NCBI GenBank assembly: GCA_017416345.1
Contig: JAFQCR010000015.1
Span: 1 to 64,000, forward strand
DNA: 64,000 nucleotides
Direction of reading: 5' to 3'
Origin: Clostridia bacterium
GTDB taxonomy: Bacteria; Bacillota; Clostridia; Oscillospirales; Acutalibacteraceae
The translations under genes were made by a program, and so were the position numbers. The notes beneath the pieces are model-generated. The model was not told the origin of the DNA. It made no database searches and saw only the letters and a list, made by a program, of their open reading frames with translations. Positions within the stretch are counted from its first letter, which is position 1. Each line of letters begins with the position of its first letter. Shown here piece after piece: positions 27,731 through 37,890 of the stretch.

Positions 27731-28662
27731 TGAAGCATTTTGTTGGGATCGACACGAGCAACTACACGACCTCGTGCGGTGTATATGTGCCCGAAAACGG
27801 AACATATATTAATTCAAGGAGACTTTTGTCGGTTGAGAGCGGTAACATCGGCTTAAGGCAGAGTGAAGCGCTTTTTTTGCACACCAAAGCCTTGCCCGAG
27901 ATCGTTGACAATGCGCTGAAAAACTGTTCCGATATTTCGGCTGTAGGTGTTTCAGACCGTCCGAGACCATTGGAAAACAGCTATATGCCGTGTTTTTTGG
28001 CAGGAGTTTCGGCCGCTTCTGCAATGGCGTCGGCCCTGGGAGTAAAGCTTTATAAGTTTTCGCACCAGGCAGGTCACGTTGCTGCGGCTTTGTTTTCGGC
28101 AAATAAGCTTGACCTTATCGGTCATAAATTTATTTCATTCCACGTTTCGGGAGGCACGACCGAGGCTTTGCTTACCGAATACGACAAAAAAGAGTTTTTC
28201 AAGGCCACGATTGTGGCACGATCTCTCGATCTTAAGATGGGGCAGGCGGTCGACCGTGTCGGAAATATGTTGGGCTTGGGTTTCCCGGCGGGAAAAGAAC
28301 TTGATGCTTTGTCTTTAAACGGTCAGCTGCCGCAAAATATTAAGGTTTCAATGAAGGGTGCAGATTGCAGTATCTCGGGGCTTGAGAATAAGGCCTCCGA
28401 CCTTTTGAAAAAGGGCACATCCAAAGAAGATATAGCGTATTTCACGTTTGCATATCTCGGTGAGGTCATCGACCGTATGACCTTAGAGCTTAAATCACAG
28501 TTTGGTGATATTCCGTTTGTGTTTGCAGGCGGTGTTATGTCAAATTCTTATATCAGAAAGCTTATCACAGAAAAACACGGTGCATTTTTTGCCAGCACCG
28601 AGCTGTCTTCCGATAACGCTGTCGGAACAGCTGTGATGACGTCAATTTTACACAATAAGTAG
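27730..28662 (+). CDS. TsaD-like (peptidase M22 family) paralogue
   Basis: This is a 310-residue ASKHA-fold protein related to TsaD/Kae1, which adds threonylcarbamoyl to A37 of tRNA. The start is GIDTSNYTTSCGVY. The metal motif reads FSHQAGHVAAAL, keeping both histidines of the HxxGH type. FHVSGGTTEALL and KMGQAVDRVGNMLGL match the nucleotide-binding loops, and VFAGGVMSN is the last. It is shorter and more divergent than genuine TsaD. Clostridia often carry such a second copy here between nusB and xseA, so the main tsaD is probably elsewhere. The precise function is unknown. The start overlaps the nusB stop. Confidence 0.8.
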   Translation: MKHFVGIDTSNYTTSCGVYVPENGTYINSRRLLSVESGNIGLRQSEALFLHTKALPEIVDNALKNCSDISAVGVSDRPRPLENSYMPCFLAGVSAASAMASALGVKLYKFSHQAGHVAAALFSANKLDLIGHKFISFHVSGGTTEALLTEYDKKEFFKATIVARSLDLKMGQAVDRVGNMLGLGFPAGKELDALSLNGQLPQNIKVSMKGADCSISGLENKASDLLKKGTSKEDIAYFTFAYLGEVIDRMTLELKSQFGDIPFVFAGGVMSNSYIRKLITEKHGAFFASTELSSDNAVGTAVMTSILHNK

Positions 28663-28670
28663 GTGATCCT

Positions 28671-29879
28671 ATGAACGGAAGTGTTCTTACCGTTACACAG
28701 CTTAATAGGTACGTCAAATCCGTTCTGGATGGAGATAAAAACTTAAGGTCTCTGTTTTTAACGGGTGAGATATCTAACCTTAAGATCAACGCCTTCAGCG
28801 GTCATATGTATTTTTCATTAAAGGATGATGCCGCCGCTGTAAAGTCTGTTATGTTTAAGTCAAATGTACAGCTGTTGCGTTTTATACCGAAAGAGGGTAT
28901 GAAGGTCATCTGCAGGGGAAGCGTCACAATGTATGAACGTGACGGTGCATATCAGTTTTATGCCGCCGATATGCAGCCCGACGGAGTCGGTAGCCTGGCA
29001 ATTGCTTTTGAGCAGTTGAAGGAAAAATTATCCGCCGAGGGGCTTTTTGACGATTCAAAAAAGAAACCGATACCTACACATCCGCAAAAAATAGCTATAA
29101 TCACATCCGAAACGGGTGCTGCTGTCCAGGATATGATAAGTATTATCGGTCGCAGATGGCCGTTAGCAACGCTTATAATGTGTCCTGTGCGTGTTCAGGG
29201 TGATATGGCTGCCAACGAAATGTGTCTTGCCTTGTGTAAGGTCAATGCTTATACCGACAGCGATGTTATTATAATCGGTCGAGGCGGCGGATCCCAAGAG
29301 GATCTTTGGTGCTTTAACGATGAGGATCTCGCTCGTTGCATTGCCGATTCGAGAATACCCGTTATTTCGGCTGTAGGTCACGAGACCGATTACACAATAT
29401 GCGATTATGTTGCCGATCTGAGAGCACCGACACCGTCTGCCGCGGCAGAGCTTTGCGTTCCTGATATATTTGATATTCAGCTTGATATTAAAGCAATTGA
29501 AAACCGATTGCTTAGCGCCGTAAATAATATTTTTGAACGCAAAAAGGAAAAGTTAAAGGATCTTTCTTCACGGCGTGTTTTGTCGGACAAATACGGAACG
29601 GTTGAAAATGTGAGCATCCGTCTTGATGCGCTCCGCACACGTTTAGAATCGGATTATTTTAAAAATACCAACGATAAAACAAACCGCTTTACCGGTCTTT
29701 GCGCCAAGCTTGAAACGCTTAATCCTGCCAAAACTCTTTTACGAGGCTATACAATTACCGAAAAGAAGGGTAGGGCTGTGCGCTCTGTGACCGAGCTTAA
29801 GCCCGATGAGACCGTAAAACTCCACTTGTTTGACGGATACGCCGATTGTAAGGTGCTGTCTACGGAAAGGAAAAAATAA
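28671..29879 (+). CDS. xseA: Exodeoxyribonuclease VII large subunit
   Basis: XseA is the catalytic subunit of the single-strand-specific exonuclease used in repair. The N-terminal OB fold has VKSVLDGDKNLRSLFLTGEI and GHMYFSLKDD. The catalytic core shows AIITSETGAAVQDM, IIIGRGGGSQEDLW and SAVGHETDYTICDYVADLRA, followed by APTPSAAAEL. A long coiled coil leads to the C-terminal segment. The length (402) is normal. The gene for the small subunit overlaps its stop. Confidence 0.96.
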   Translation: MNGSVLTVTQLNRYVKSVLDGDKNLRSLFLTGEISNLKINAFSGHMYFSLKDDAAAVKSVMFKSNVQLLRFIPKEGMKVICRGSVTMYERDGAYQFYAADMQPDGVGSLAIAFEQLKEKLSAEGLFDDSKKKPIPTHPQKIAIITSETGAAVQDMISIIGRRWPLATLIMCPVRVQGDMAANEMCLALCKVNAYTDSDVIIIGRGGGSQEDLWCFNDEDLARCIADSRIPVISAVGHETDYTICDYVADLRAPTPSAAAELCVPDIFDIQLDIKAIENRLLSAVNNIFERKKEKLKDLSSRRVLSDKYGTVENVSIRLDALRTRLESDYFKNTNDKTNRFTGLCAKLETLNPAKTLLRGYTITEKKGRAVRSVTELKPDETVKLHLFDGYADCKVLSTERKK

Positions 29880-30058
29880 TGAACGGAAAATTTGAAGATA
29901 ATATGAAGAAAATCGAAGAGATCGTTGAGAAGCTTGAGTCGGGCAACTGCGGTCTTGATGAATCTATCGAGCTGTACGCCGAAGGTCTCAAGCTTTCGGC
30001 CGAGTGTAAGCGTCAGCTTGAGGATGCACGCCAGAAAATAGAGCGACTTTCCTGCTGA
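29879..30058 (+). CDS. xseB: Exodeoxyribonuclease VII small subunit
   Basis: The 59-residue protein has the family pattern FEDNMKKIEEIVEKLESGNC, then LDESIELYAEGLKLS. The ATG overlaps the xseA stop (TAATG). It binds the coiled coil of XseA to form the active exonuclease. The size is slightly short but normal for Clostridia. Confidence 0.93.
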   Translation: MNGKFEDNMKKIEEIVEKLESGNCGLDESIELYAEGLKLSAECKRQLEDARQKIERLSC

Positions 30059-30071
30059 TACGGGTATTTTT

Positions 30072-30938
30072 ATGTTTGAAATATATGAAAAACTGATCGA
30101 AGCAAGATTGAATGAAATACTATCCAATAAGGAATGCGAGTATTCTCATCTGATCGAAGCAATGGCCTACAGCGCAGAAGCAGGCGGAAAACGTATACGA
30201 CCCAAGCTTTTGATGGAATTTATGCGAGTTGCAGGCGGTCAGCCTGAAAACGCATTGAACTTTGCCTGCGCTTTGGAAATGATACACACATATTCGCTTA
30301 TCCACGACGATCTGCCTTGTATGGATGACGACGATATGCGCCGCGGAAGACCGTCGTGCCATATTAAATTCGGCGAAGCCACAGCACTTTTGGCAGGCGA
30401 TGCTTTGCTGACCGATGCATTCAAGATTGCATTATCTACCGAAAACGTACCTTTTGAACGTGTCTGCAAAGCGGCCAAGGTCTTGTCGGAATGTGCGGGC
30501 TCTGACGGTATGATCGGAGGTCAGATCATAGACCTTAAATATGAAGAGCAAAAGGCACCGCTCACTGTCGTTTTAGACCTTTACCGATTAAAAACAGGTG
30601 CATTGCTTAAAGCCGCCGCAACCATTGGCTGTATTTTAGCCGGTGCAAACGACGAAATTATAAATGCCTCTTGTGTTTTTGCCGAAAAGATAGGTCTTGC
30701 TTTTCAGATAAGGGATGATATTCTCGATATCATCAGTACCGCCGAGGAGCTTGGAAAGCCTATAGGAAGTGATGCTGAATCTGAAAAATCCACCTATGTT
30801 TCGTTGGTTGGATTAGATAAGGCGCAGGAGGACGTTGTAAGCTTTACGAATGAAGCTATAAACGCTCTGGAGGCCTTCAGCGCAGATACTACGGAGCTTA
30901 AAGCGTTTGCGCTGAAGCTTATTGAGAGAAGAAATTAA
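30072..30938 (+). CDS. ispA: Geranyl/farnesyl diphosphate synthase
   Basis: The 288-residue prenyl synthase condenses IPP with allylic diphosphates to give C10-C15 chains. The first Asp-rich motif is DDLPCMDDDD, the second FQIRDDILD, and GGKRIRPKL precedes them. It lies directly upstream of dxs, linking isoprenoid precursor and chain synthesis. The ribosome site is weak, so translation may be coupled to xseB, whose stop lies 13 bases upstream. Confidence 0.94.
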   Translation: MFEIYEKLIEARLNEILSNKECEYSHLIEAMAYSAEAGGKRIRPKLLMEFMRVAGGQPENALNFACALEMIHTYSLIHDDLPCMDDDDMRRGRPSCHIKFGEATALLAGDALLTDAFKIALSTENVPFERVCKAAKVLSECAGSDGMIGGQIIDLKYEEQKAPLTVVLDLYRLKTGALLKAAATIGCILAGANDEIINASCVFAEKIGLAFQIRDDILDIISTAEELGKPIGSDAESEKSTYVSLVGLDKAQEDVVSFTNEAINALEAFSADTTELKAFALKLIERRN

Positions 30939-30950
30939 AGGAAGTTTAGA

Positions 30951-32795
30951 ATGGATTATCGTTTTCTCGGTACATTTGAATCACCGCACGATGTCAAAAA
31001 ACTTAATAATGAAGAACTGACCGTGCTTTGTGCCGAGATGCGTGATAAAATTCTCGACACGGTATCGGAAAACGGTGGACATCTTGCATCAAACCTTGGT
31101 GCTGTTGAACTGACCGTTGCTTTGCACCGCTGTTTTGAGTCGCCGAGGGACACTATTGTGTTCGATGTCGGTCACCAATGCTATCCGCACAAGCTGTTAA
31201 CGGGTCGATTTGACGATTTTTCAACCTTGCGCAAGGAAAACGGCGTTTCGGGATTTATGAAGCCGGATGAAAGTGAGCATGACGCTTTTATAACGGGTCA
31301 CAGCTCGACATCGGTCTCATCGGCGTTTGGTACCTGCATCGCAAACGAGCTTTTGAAAAAGGACGGTTATGCTGTAGCCGTTATCGGTGACGGTGCTATG
31401 ACGGGCGGAATGGTCTATGAGGCCTTCAATAACGTCAGAAAAGAGGACGCCAACCTCATTGTTGTGCTGAACGACAATAAAATGTCGATCTCCAAAAACA
31501 GAGGAGCACTGTCGAGACACTTAAGCACCATCAGAACCCGTAAGAAATACCATAAATTTAAGTCGGGCGTTGAGCGTTTTTTGAAAAAAATACCGCTTAT
31601 CGGAAGATTCTTGTATTCTGCGGTGTTTAATCTGAAGCTGATGTTCAAAAATGCGCTTTACAACAGTAATATTTTTGAGTCGCTCGGTTTTTATTATATG
31701 GGTCCCGTTGACGGACACGATATTGAAAAGCTTTGCGAGATCTTCGAGCTTTCAAAAGAGCTTGACCGACCCGTTTTGATACACACAAAAACGGTAAAGG
31801 GTAAGGGTTATAAACCTGCGGAAGAGAACGCCGGTGATTTTCACGGAGTATCGGGTTTTGACCGAGAAACGGGTGAGCTTCCGAAATCCAAAATGAACTT
31901 TTCTGCCTGTTTTGGCAAAAAGCTGTGTGAGCTTGCCAAAAAGGATGATAAAATTTGTGCCATAACCGCCGCTATGACAAGCGGAACGGGACTTTTAGAG
32001 TTTTCGGAGCGCTTTGAAGACAGATTTTTTGACGTCGGTATTGCCGAGGAGCATGCCGTGACCTTTGCGGCAGGCCTTGCTAGATCGGGACTTAAACCCG
32101 TATTTGCAGTTTATTCAACCTTTTTACAGAGAGGTTATGACCAGCTTATCCACGATGCCGCCATTGCAGGGTTGCCGTTGACGCTTTGCGTTGACCGTGC
32201 AGGACTTGTGGGTGATGACGGTGAAACTCATCAGGGTATTTTTGACGTTTCGTTCCTTTCTTCGGTGCCGGGTGTAACCGTTTATTCTCCGAGTGATTTT
32301 AAAGAGCTTGAAATCATGCTTGAAAATCGCTTAAAAGAGCCGAAAGGCGTTGCCACAATTCGTTACCCCAGAGGCGGAGAACCGCTTATAAGCGAAAATA
32401 AGATGCAATTTGACGGCTTTTCGACCTACTCGTCGGGTAAGACCTGCATCGTGACCTACGGAACGCTTGTTTCCGAGGCGATTTCGGCCAAGGACAAGCT
32501 TAGATCCGAAGGAATTGATGTTGCCGTCATTAAGCTTGAGCAGATCTTCCCGTTGCCCGAAGGGTTTATAGATACCTTAAAGAATTTTGATAACGTTTTC
32601 TTCTTTGAAGAAGGTATTTTAAACGGCGGAATTGCCGAAAAGACGGGATTCCGTCTTATAACCGGCGGTTTTGAGGGCAAATATTTTGCAACTGCTATTA
32701 CAAATTTTGTAAAGCAGGCTTCGGTCAGCTCTCAAAGAGAAAAATACGGTCTTGACAGCGATTCTATGTACCAAAAAGTTAAAGAGGTTTTGTAA
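30951..32795 (+). CDS. dxs: 1-deoxy-D-xylulose-5-phosphate synthase
   Basis: DXS joins pyruvate and glyceraldehyde 3-phosphate with thiamine diphosphate, the first step of the MEP isoprenoid pathway. Signatures are GGHLASNLGAVELTVALH, VFDVGHQCYPHKLLTGR, the TPP motif GDGAMTGGMVYEAFNN, YMGPVDGHD, and the transketolase core FFDVGIAEEHAVTFAAG. The length (614) is typical. AAAGGAAG lies before the ATG. Confidence 0.97.
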   Translation: MDYRFLGTFESPHDVKKLNNEELTVLCAEMRDKILDTVSENGGHLASNLGAVELTVALHRCFESPRDTIVFDVGHQCYPHKLLTGRFDDFSTLRKENGVSGFMKPDESEHDAFITGHSSTSVSSAFGTCIANELLKKDGYAVAVIGDGAMTGGMVYEAFNNVRKEDANLIVVLNDNKMSISKNRGALSRHLSTIRTRKKYHKFKSGVERFLKKIPLIGRFLYSAVFNLKLMFKNALYNSNIFESLGFYYMGPVDGHDIEKLCEIFELSKELDRPVLIHTKTVKGKGYKPAEENAGDFHGVSGFDRETGELPKSKMNFSACFGKKLCELAKKDDKICAITAAMTSGTGLLEFSERFEDRFFDVGIAEEHAVTFAAGLARSGLKPVFAVYSTFLQRGYDQLIHDAAIAGLPLTLCVDRAGLVGDDGETHQGIFDVSFLSSVPGVTVYSPSDFKELEIMLENRLKEPKGVATIRYPRGGEPLISENKMQFDGFSTYSSGKTCIVTYGTLVSEAISAKDKLRSEGIDVAVIKLEQIFPLPEGFIDTLKNFDNVFFFEEGILNGGIAEKTGFRLITGGFEGKYFATAITNFVKQASVSSQREKYGLDSDSMYQKVKEVL

Positions 32796-32796
32796 T

Positions 32797-33606
32797 TTGA
32801 ATAACAAAAAGAGACTTGACGCCGCTGTTTTTGAGCTTGGTTTCAGCGAAAGCCGTGAAAAGGCCAAAACGCTTATTATGGCAGGCGTCGTATATGTCAA
32901 CAATCAAAAAGCCGATAAACCCGGTATGACGGTCAAGGATGATGACACAATTGAGGTTCGCAGTAATCCTTTGAAATACGTCAGCCGTGGCGGCTTGAAG
33001 CTTGAAAAGGCCATGCAGTCCTTTGATCTACAATTGGACGGCTCTGTCTGTGCCGATATCGGCGCTTCGACCGGCGGCTTTACCGACTGTATGCTCCAAA
33101 ACGGTGCAACAAAGGTCTATGCCATTGACGTAGGCTACGGTCAGCTTGCCTGGAAGCTTCGCACCGATGAGCGTGTTGTTAATATGGAGCGCACAAATTT
33201 TCGCTATGTGACCCACGAGCAGATACCCGAGGAACTGGATTTTTGCTCGGTCGATGTTTCGTTTATTTCGCTGTCTATCATTGTTCCGGTTATGCGCAAC
33301 ATTATGAAGGACGGCGGTAGGGCAGTTTGCCTTATAAAACCGCAGTTTGAAGCAGGGAAGGACAAGGTCGGAAAAAAGGGCGTTGTCCGAGATAAGTCGG
33401 TGCACGTCGAGGTCGTTGAAAACACCGTTAATATGATGCTCAACAACAAAATGCGTGTTTTGGGGCTTGATTATTCACCCGTAAAGGGACCCGAGGGTAA
33501 TATCGAGTACCTTGTTTACATAGAAAAAACTGATACTCCCGAGGATGCTTCGGGCGTGACCGCCAAGGACGTGGTCGAAATGTCCCACAAGGAGTTAGAT
33601 AAATAA
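32797..33606 (+). CDS. tlyA: TlyA family rRNA 2'-O-methyltransferase / hemolysin-like protein
   Basis: An N-terminal S4 RNA-binding domain (KKRLDAAVFELGFSESREKA) is joined to an FtsJ-like SAM methyltransferase (VCADIGASTGGFTDCMLQNG, then YAIDVGYGQL and CLIKPQFEAG). TlyA methylates cytidine 2'-OH in 16S and 23S rRNA. The start is TTG at 32797, one base after the dxs stop; no ATG fits. The position between dxs and nadK is conserved in Firmicutes. Confidence 0.92.
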   Translation: MNNKKRLDAAVFELGFSESREKAKTLIMAGVVYVNNQKADKPGMTVKDDDTIEVRSNPLKYVSRGGLKLEKAMQSFDLQLDGSVCADIGASTGGFTDCMLQNGATKVYAIDVGYGQLAWKLRTDERVVNMERTNFRYVTHEQIPEELDFCSVDVSFISLSIIVPVMRNIMKDGGRAVCLIKPQFEAGKDKVGKKGVVRDKSVHVEVVENTVNMMLNNKMRVLGLDYSPVKGPEGNIEYLVYIEKTDTPEDASGVTAKDVVEMSHKELDK

Positions 33607-33618
33607 AGGAGGAATTTT

Positions 33619-34437
33619 GTGAATATCCTCGTAATTTACAATCCCGACAGCGAATCGGGTGCTTCGGTTTTATCCGAGGTTAAAGACATACTTAATAACA
33701 GTTCAATCGATCTGACGGTTCAGCAGTTCTGCAAAGCAAAAGAACCCGAGATCCCAAAAGGCACCGATATCATCATCGTCATAGGCGGTGACGGAACCAT
33801 TATCAAGGTGGCAAAGGCCGCCGCAAGGTTCGATTGCCCGATACTTGGTATCAATGCGGGACATTTGGGCTATCTTGCATCGCTTGACCGCAACGATTTA
33901 AGCGCTTTGAAACGTTTGCTCGATAACGATTATACAGTTGAAAGCCGTTGTCTTATAAAAGCCGAAAAAACGGTTGACGGACGTGTTTCGGACGTGTGTG
34001 ATTGCCTTAACGACGCAGTTATTTCAAAGGATTGCCTGTCAAACGTTATCGATATCGAGCTGACCATCGGCAACGACACTATTCAGTACCGTGCGGACGG
34101 TATAATCGCCTCAACACCCACAGGTTCAACGGCATATTCCTTGTCGGCAGGCGGTCCTGTGGTCGACCCGTTGATGAAATGTGTTATTCTGACACCCGTT
34201 TGTCCACATACCTTGGTCACAAGGTCGATGGTGGTTGACGGTAATACACCGATAAAGATCTCGGTCAGCGGCTCAAAGGACGGTACCGTCAATATGATGT
34301 GCGACGGACGTGTCGGCTTTGAGCTTGACGAAACCTCTTATTTAAGCATCAGCCTTTCCGATATAACGGCAAAATTCATAAAATTGAACGATGTTTCGGT
34401 CTACAAAATACTGTCGGTCAAGACCGACAGCTATTAA
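33619..34437 (+). CDS. nadK: NAD kinase
   Basis: This enzyme phosphorylates NAD to NADP. The motif GGDGTIIKVAK, the NAGHLGYLA loop, NDAV and ASTPTGSTAYSLSAGGP are all present. It uses a GTG start with AGGAGG upstream. The 272-residue length is normal. Confidence 0.96.
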   Translation: MNILVIYNPDSESGASVLSEVKDILNNSSIDLTVQQFCKAKEPEIPKGTDIIIVIGGDGTIIKVAKAAARFDCPILGINAGHLGYLASLDRNDLSALKRLLDNDYTVESRCLIKAEKTVDGRVSDVCDCLNDAVISKDCLSNVIDIELTIGNDTIQYRADGIIASTPTGSTAYSLSAGGPVVDPLMKCVILTPVCPHTLVTRSMVVDGNTPIKISVSGSKDGTVNMMCDGRVGFELDETSYLSISLSDITAKFIKLNDVSVYKILSVKTDSY

Positions 34438-34448
34438 AGGAGTACGTT

Positions 34449-34895
34449 ATGAAAAAAGAACGTCAGTCTAAATTATTACATCTTATCGAGGAGTTTCCGA
34501 TAGAGACCCAGGAGGAGCTTCAGCAGAGATTATTCGATGCCGGCTTTGATGTCACGCAGGCTACTGTCTCACGTGATATCAAGGAGCTTCGTATTGTCAA
34601 AATGCTTGACGGAAACGGTGTATATCGCTATGCTGTCAACGGCGGAGCATCTTCAAAATCAATCAAGTATATTGATATGTTTGCTCATTCGGCTGTTTCG
34701 GTGGCATACTCTATGAACGATGTTGTTATCAAATGTCACCCCGGTATGGCTCAGGGAGCTTGTGCTTCGCTTGATATGATGAAGTGTGAAAACGTACTTG
34801 GTACGCTTGCAGGTGATGACACTATCTTTGTTATTACCAAAACCGAAAAGGATGCCGCATCTCTTTGCGAAATGCTGCAGGAGATCATAAAATAA
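34449..34895 (+). CDS. argR: Arginine repressor ArgR
   Basis: The N-terminal winged helix (KKERQSKLLHLIEEFPIETQ, then FDVTQATVSRDIKELRI) binds ARG boxes. The C-terminal domain has the hexamer and arginine-binding GTLAGDDTIFVI. The arginine-binding Asp pair DD is present. As in other Firmicutes it lies just before recN. The 148-residue length is normal. Confidence 0.96.
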   Translation: MKKERQSKLLHLIEEFPIETQEELQQRLFDAGFDVTQATVSRDIKELRIVKMLDGNGVYRYAVNGGASSKSIKYIDMFAHSAVSVAYSMNDVVIKCHPGMAQGACASLDMMKCENVLGTLAGDDTIFVITKTEKDAASLCEMLQEIIK

Positions 34896-34904
34896 GGAAG
34901 AATT

Positions 34905-36575
34905 ATGCTACGATCGATCAATATTGAAAACATCGCAATTATAGAAAAATGTAATATTGATTTTGTTCACGGCTTCAATGTGCTTACGGGTGAAACGGGC
35001 GCAGGTAAATCCATCGTAATTGACTCGATAAACGCCGTTACGGGACAGAGGACATCCAAGGAATTGGTGAGGTCAGGATGTGAAAAAGCCTCTGTTTCGG
35101 CCGTTTTTGAAGGGATTTCAAAAGCCGCCGCAGAAAAGCTTTCGGAATACGGTATTGAGTGTGAGGATGACAGTGTAATGTTGCTCCGCACCATCAACGC
35201 CGACGGTCGTTCCTTGTGCAAGATAAACGGTGTTTCGGTTAATGTTGCGGCCTTGCGTGATGTTGGCAAGCTGCTTGTAAATATCCACGGTCAGCACGAT
35301 AATCAGGCCTTACTCGATCCCGAAAGTCATATGTCTTTTATTGACTCTTACGGCAGTTATTCGGATGTTTTAGAGGATTACAAGACTTGTTATTCCGAGC
35401 TTCGAGCGGTAAGAAGGAAGCTTAAAAGTCTTTCAACTGATGAGGACGAAAAGCTCCGTAAGATCGACCTTTTGAAATATCAGATAAACGAGATCGAAGC
35501 GGCCGATATCAAGGTTGGCGAGCTAAAAGAACTGCAGGAAAGACGTGAGCTTATCCGCAATAGTGAAAAGCTCCGTATGTCTTTGGAGATCTGCAGATCT
35601 CTATTGTCGGGTGACGATGATACCTCGGGTGCCGAAACAATGGCGGCACAAAGCCTTAATGAATTTACAAGCGTTTCCAAAATAATGAAGGACACCGAAA
35701 AGTTGCTTGAGCGCTTTGATTTTGCGGTCTCGGAAATTGCCGATATTGCTGCAGAGATCAGAGACTTGGCCGAATCGGTGGCCTTTGACCCGAACGAACT
35801 TGACGAATGTGAGCAGAGGATAGACCTTTTAAATTCGCTCAATAAAAAATACGGCGGTGATGAAGCGGCTGTACTTGAGTTTCTCCAAAAAGCCAAGGAC
35901 GAGCTTCAAAATATCACCGTTTCGGACGAAATGATAGTTGAGCTTGAGCGTCAGTCTGAGGAATTGGAGGACAGGCTGGTTGAAAAGGGAAGTGCGCTGA
36001 CCGAAAAGCGCCGTGCCGCCGCCGATGATTTTGCCAAAAAGGTCTGTGACGTTTTGCAGTATCTTGAAATGCCAAAGGTAGTATTTTTGGTTGATATTAA
36101 ACCTAAAATGTATACGGTCGACGGTTGTGATGAGGTTGAATTTTTGATTTCCGCTAATCTTGGACAAGAGGCACGTCCGCTTGCCAAAATCGCTTCGGGC
36201 GGAGAGCTGTCACGTATTATGCTTGCAATCAAGAGCATAATGAGCAGTTTTGACGATGCAGGGACCTTGATCTTTGATGAGATTGACACCGGTATCAGCG
36301 GTAAAGCCGCCGATAAGGTCGGCCGTCAGATGAAACAGTTGTCCAAAAACCGCCAGGTTTTGTGTGTAACTCATTTGGCGCAGATTGCCGCCTCGGCTGA
36401 CAGCCATTATCTTATCCAAAAATCCTCAACCGAATCAAATACCTATACTAACGTCAAGCCCATCACGGATGATGACCGCATTTTGGAGATCGCCCGAATC
36501 ATGTCGGGCGGCGGTATGACCGAAAATCTTTACAAATCCGCAAAAGAACTTATTGAAAATCACGCTCAACTGTGA
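34905..36575 (+). CDS. recN: DNA repair protein RecN
   Basis: RecN is an SMC-like ATPase recruited to double-strand breaks. The Walker A is LTGETGAGKSIVIDS, the coiled coil runs from about residue 155 to 365, the ABC signature is ASGGELSRIMLAIKS and the Walker B is TLIFDEIDTGISG. The length (556) is normal. It is the last gene of the nusB-recN block. Confidence 0.97.
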   Translation: MLRSINIENIAIIEKCNIDFVHGFNVLTGETGAGKSIVIDSINAVTGQRTSKELVRSGCEKASVSAVFEGISKAAAEKLSEYGIECEDDSVMLLRTINADGRSLCKINGVSVNVAALRDVGKLLVNIHGQHDNQALLDPESHMSFIDSYGSYSDVLEDYKTCYSELRAVRRKLKSLSTDEDEKLRKIDLLKYQINEIEAADIKVGELKELQERRELIRNSEKLRMSLEICRSLLSGDDDTSGAETMAAQSLNEFTSVSKIMKDTEKLLERFDFAVSEIADIAAEIRDLAESVAFDPNELDECEQRIDLLNSLNKKYGGDEAAVLEFLQKAKDELQNITVSDEMIVELERQSEELEDRLVEKGSALTEKRRAAADDFAKKVCDVLQYLEMPKVVFLVDIKPKMYTVDGCDEVEFLISANLGQEARPLAKIASGGELSRIMLAIKSIMSSFDDAGTLIFDEIDTGISGKAADKVGRQMKQLSKNRQVLCVTHLAQIAASADSHYLIQKSSTESNTYTNVKPITDDDRILEIARIMSGGGMTENLYKSAKELIENHAQL

Positions 36576-36611
36576 TATGATATTAAAATCAGTTATCTGG
36601 AGGAATTTTAA

Positions 36612-37835
36612 ATGACTTGTTATGACGAACTCGTTGAACGTGGGCTGATAGCTCAGGTTACCAACGAAGAAGAAATAAGAAAGATGGTCAACGCAGGTGA
36701 AGCAACCTTCTACATCGGCTTTGACCCCACAGCAGACAGTCTGCATGTTGGTCACTTTATGGCACTTTGCCTTATGAAGAGATTGCAGATGGCAGGCAAC
36801 AAGCCTATCGCACTTATCGGCGGCGGTACCGGCTACATCGGAGACCCTTCGGGCAGAACCGATATGAGAAGCATGATGACCCCCGAGATCATTCAGCACA
36901 ACTGCGATTGCTTCAAGGAGCAGATGAGCAAATTCATCGAGTTCGGCGAAGGCAAAGCTCAGATGGTCAACAACGCTGATTGGCTTTTAAAGCTCAACTA
37001 CATAGAGCTTCTCCGTGAGGTTGGCGCTTGCTTCTCGGTCAACAATATGCTCCGTGCCGAGTGCTACAAGCAGAGAATGGAAAAAGGTCTTTCCTTCCTT
37101 GAGTTCAATTATATGATAATGCAGTCTTACGACTTCTACCATCTGTTCAAGAATTATGGCTGTAATATGCAGTTCGGCGGCGATGATCAGTGGTCAAATA
37201 TGCTTGGCGGTACCGAGCTTATCAGAAAGAAGCTTGGCAAAGACGCCCACGCAATGACCATCACCTTGTTGCTCAATTCCGAGGGCAAGAAGATGGGTAA
37301 GACCGCCAACGGTGCCGTTTGGCTTGATGCCAACAAGACCTCGCCTTACGATTTCTTCCAGTATTGGAGAAATGTTGACGATGCTGACGTTGTCAAGTGC
37401 ATGAAGCTTCTTACCTTCATTCCGCTTGAAGAGATCTACGAGTTTGAAAAGCTTGAAGGCAGCGAGCTTAACGCCGTTAAGGAGCGCTTGGCATTTGAGC
37501 TTACCAAGATGATCCACGGAGAGGAAGAGGCTGAAAAGGCTTTGCAGACTGCACGTTCATTGTTCGCAGGCGGCGCTAAGGCCGATATGCCCAACACTGC
37601 AGTCCCTTGCGATATGTTCCAGAACGGCGAAGTTGGAATCCTTGACGTAATGCTGCTTGCAGGACTTATTCCTTCAAAGGGTGAGGGCCGCCGTCTTATC
37701 CAGCAGGGTGGCGTTTCGGTCAACGACGAGAAGGTCACCGACCCCGCAAAACGCTTCACTAAAGCCGATTTTGAGGGTGACGGTATCATCATCAAAAAGG
37801 GCAAAAAGGTATTCCACAAGATCACTACTTTCTGA
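36612..37835 (+). CDS. tyrS: Tyrosyl-tRNA synthetase
   Basis: A class I synthetase of 407 residues. The HIGH motif appears as [10 protein letters not shown], the KMSKS motif as [11 protein letters not shown], and a C-terminal S4 RNA-binding domain includes [16 protein letters not shown]. There is no T-box leader in the 36-bp gap before it. Ends at a strong terminator. Confidence 0.97.
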   Translation: MTCYDELVERGLIAQVTNEEEIRKMVNAGEATFYIGFDPTADSLHVGHFMALCLMKRLQMAGNKPIALIGGGTGYIGDPSGRTDMRSMMTPEIIQHNCDCFKEQMSKFIEFGEGKAQMVNNADWLLKLNYIELLREVGACFSVNNMLRAECYKQRMEKGLSFLEFNYMIMQSYDFYHLFKNYGCNMQFGGDDQWSNMLGGTELIRKKLGKDAHAMTITLLLNSEGKKMGKTANGAVWLDANKTSPYDFFQYWRNVDDADVVKCMKLLTFIPLEEIYEFEKLEGSELNAVKERLAFELTKMIHGEEEAEKALQTARSLFAGGAKADMPNTAVPCDMFQNGEVGILDVMLLAGLIPSKGEGRRLIQQGGVSVNDEKVTDPAKRFTKADFEGDGIIIKKGKKVFHKITTF

Positions 37836-37840
37836 TCCAA

Positions 37841-37887
37841 TAAAAAAAACAAGACCCGTTACTTTCACGGTAACGGGTCATTTTTTT
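37841..37887. terminator. Bidirectional intrinsic terminator
   Basis: GACCCGTTAC (37853-37862) pairs with GTAACGGGTC (37870-37879), flanked by an A-run on the left and a T-run on the right, between convergent tyrS and the GerQ-like gene. Confidence 0.92.
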
Positions 37888-37890
37888 GCT

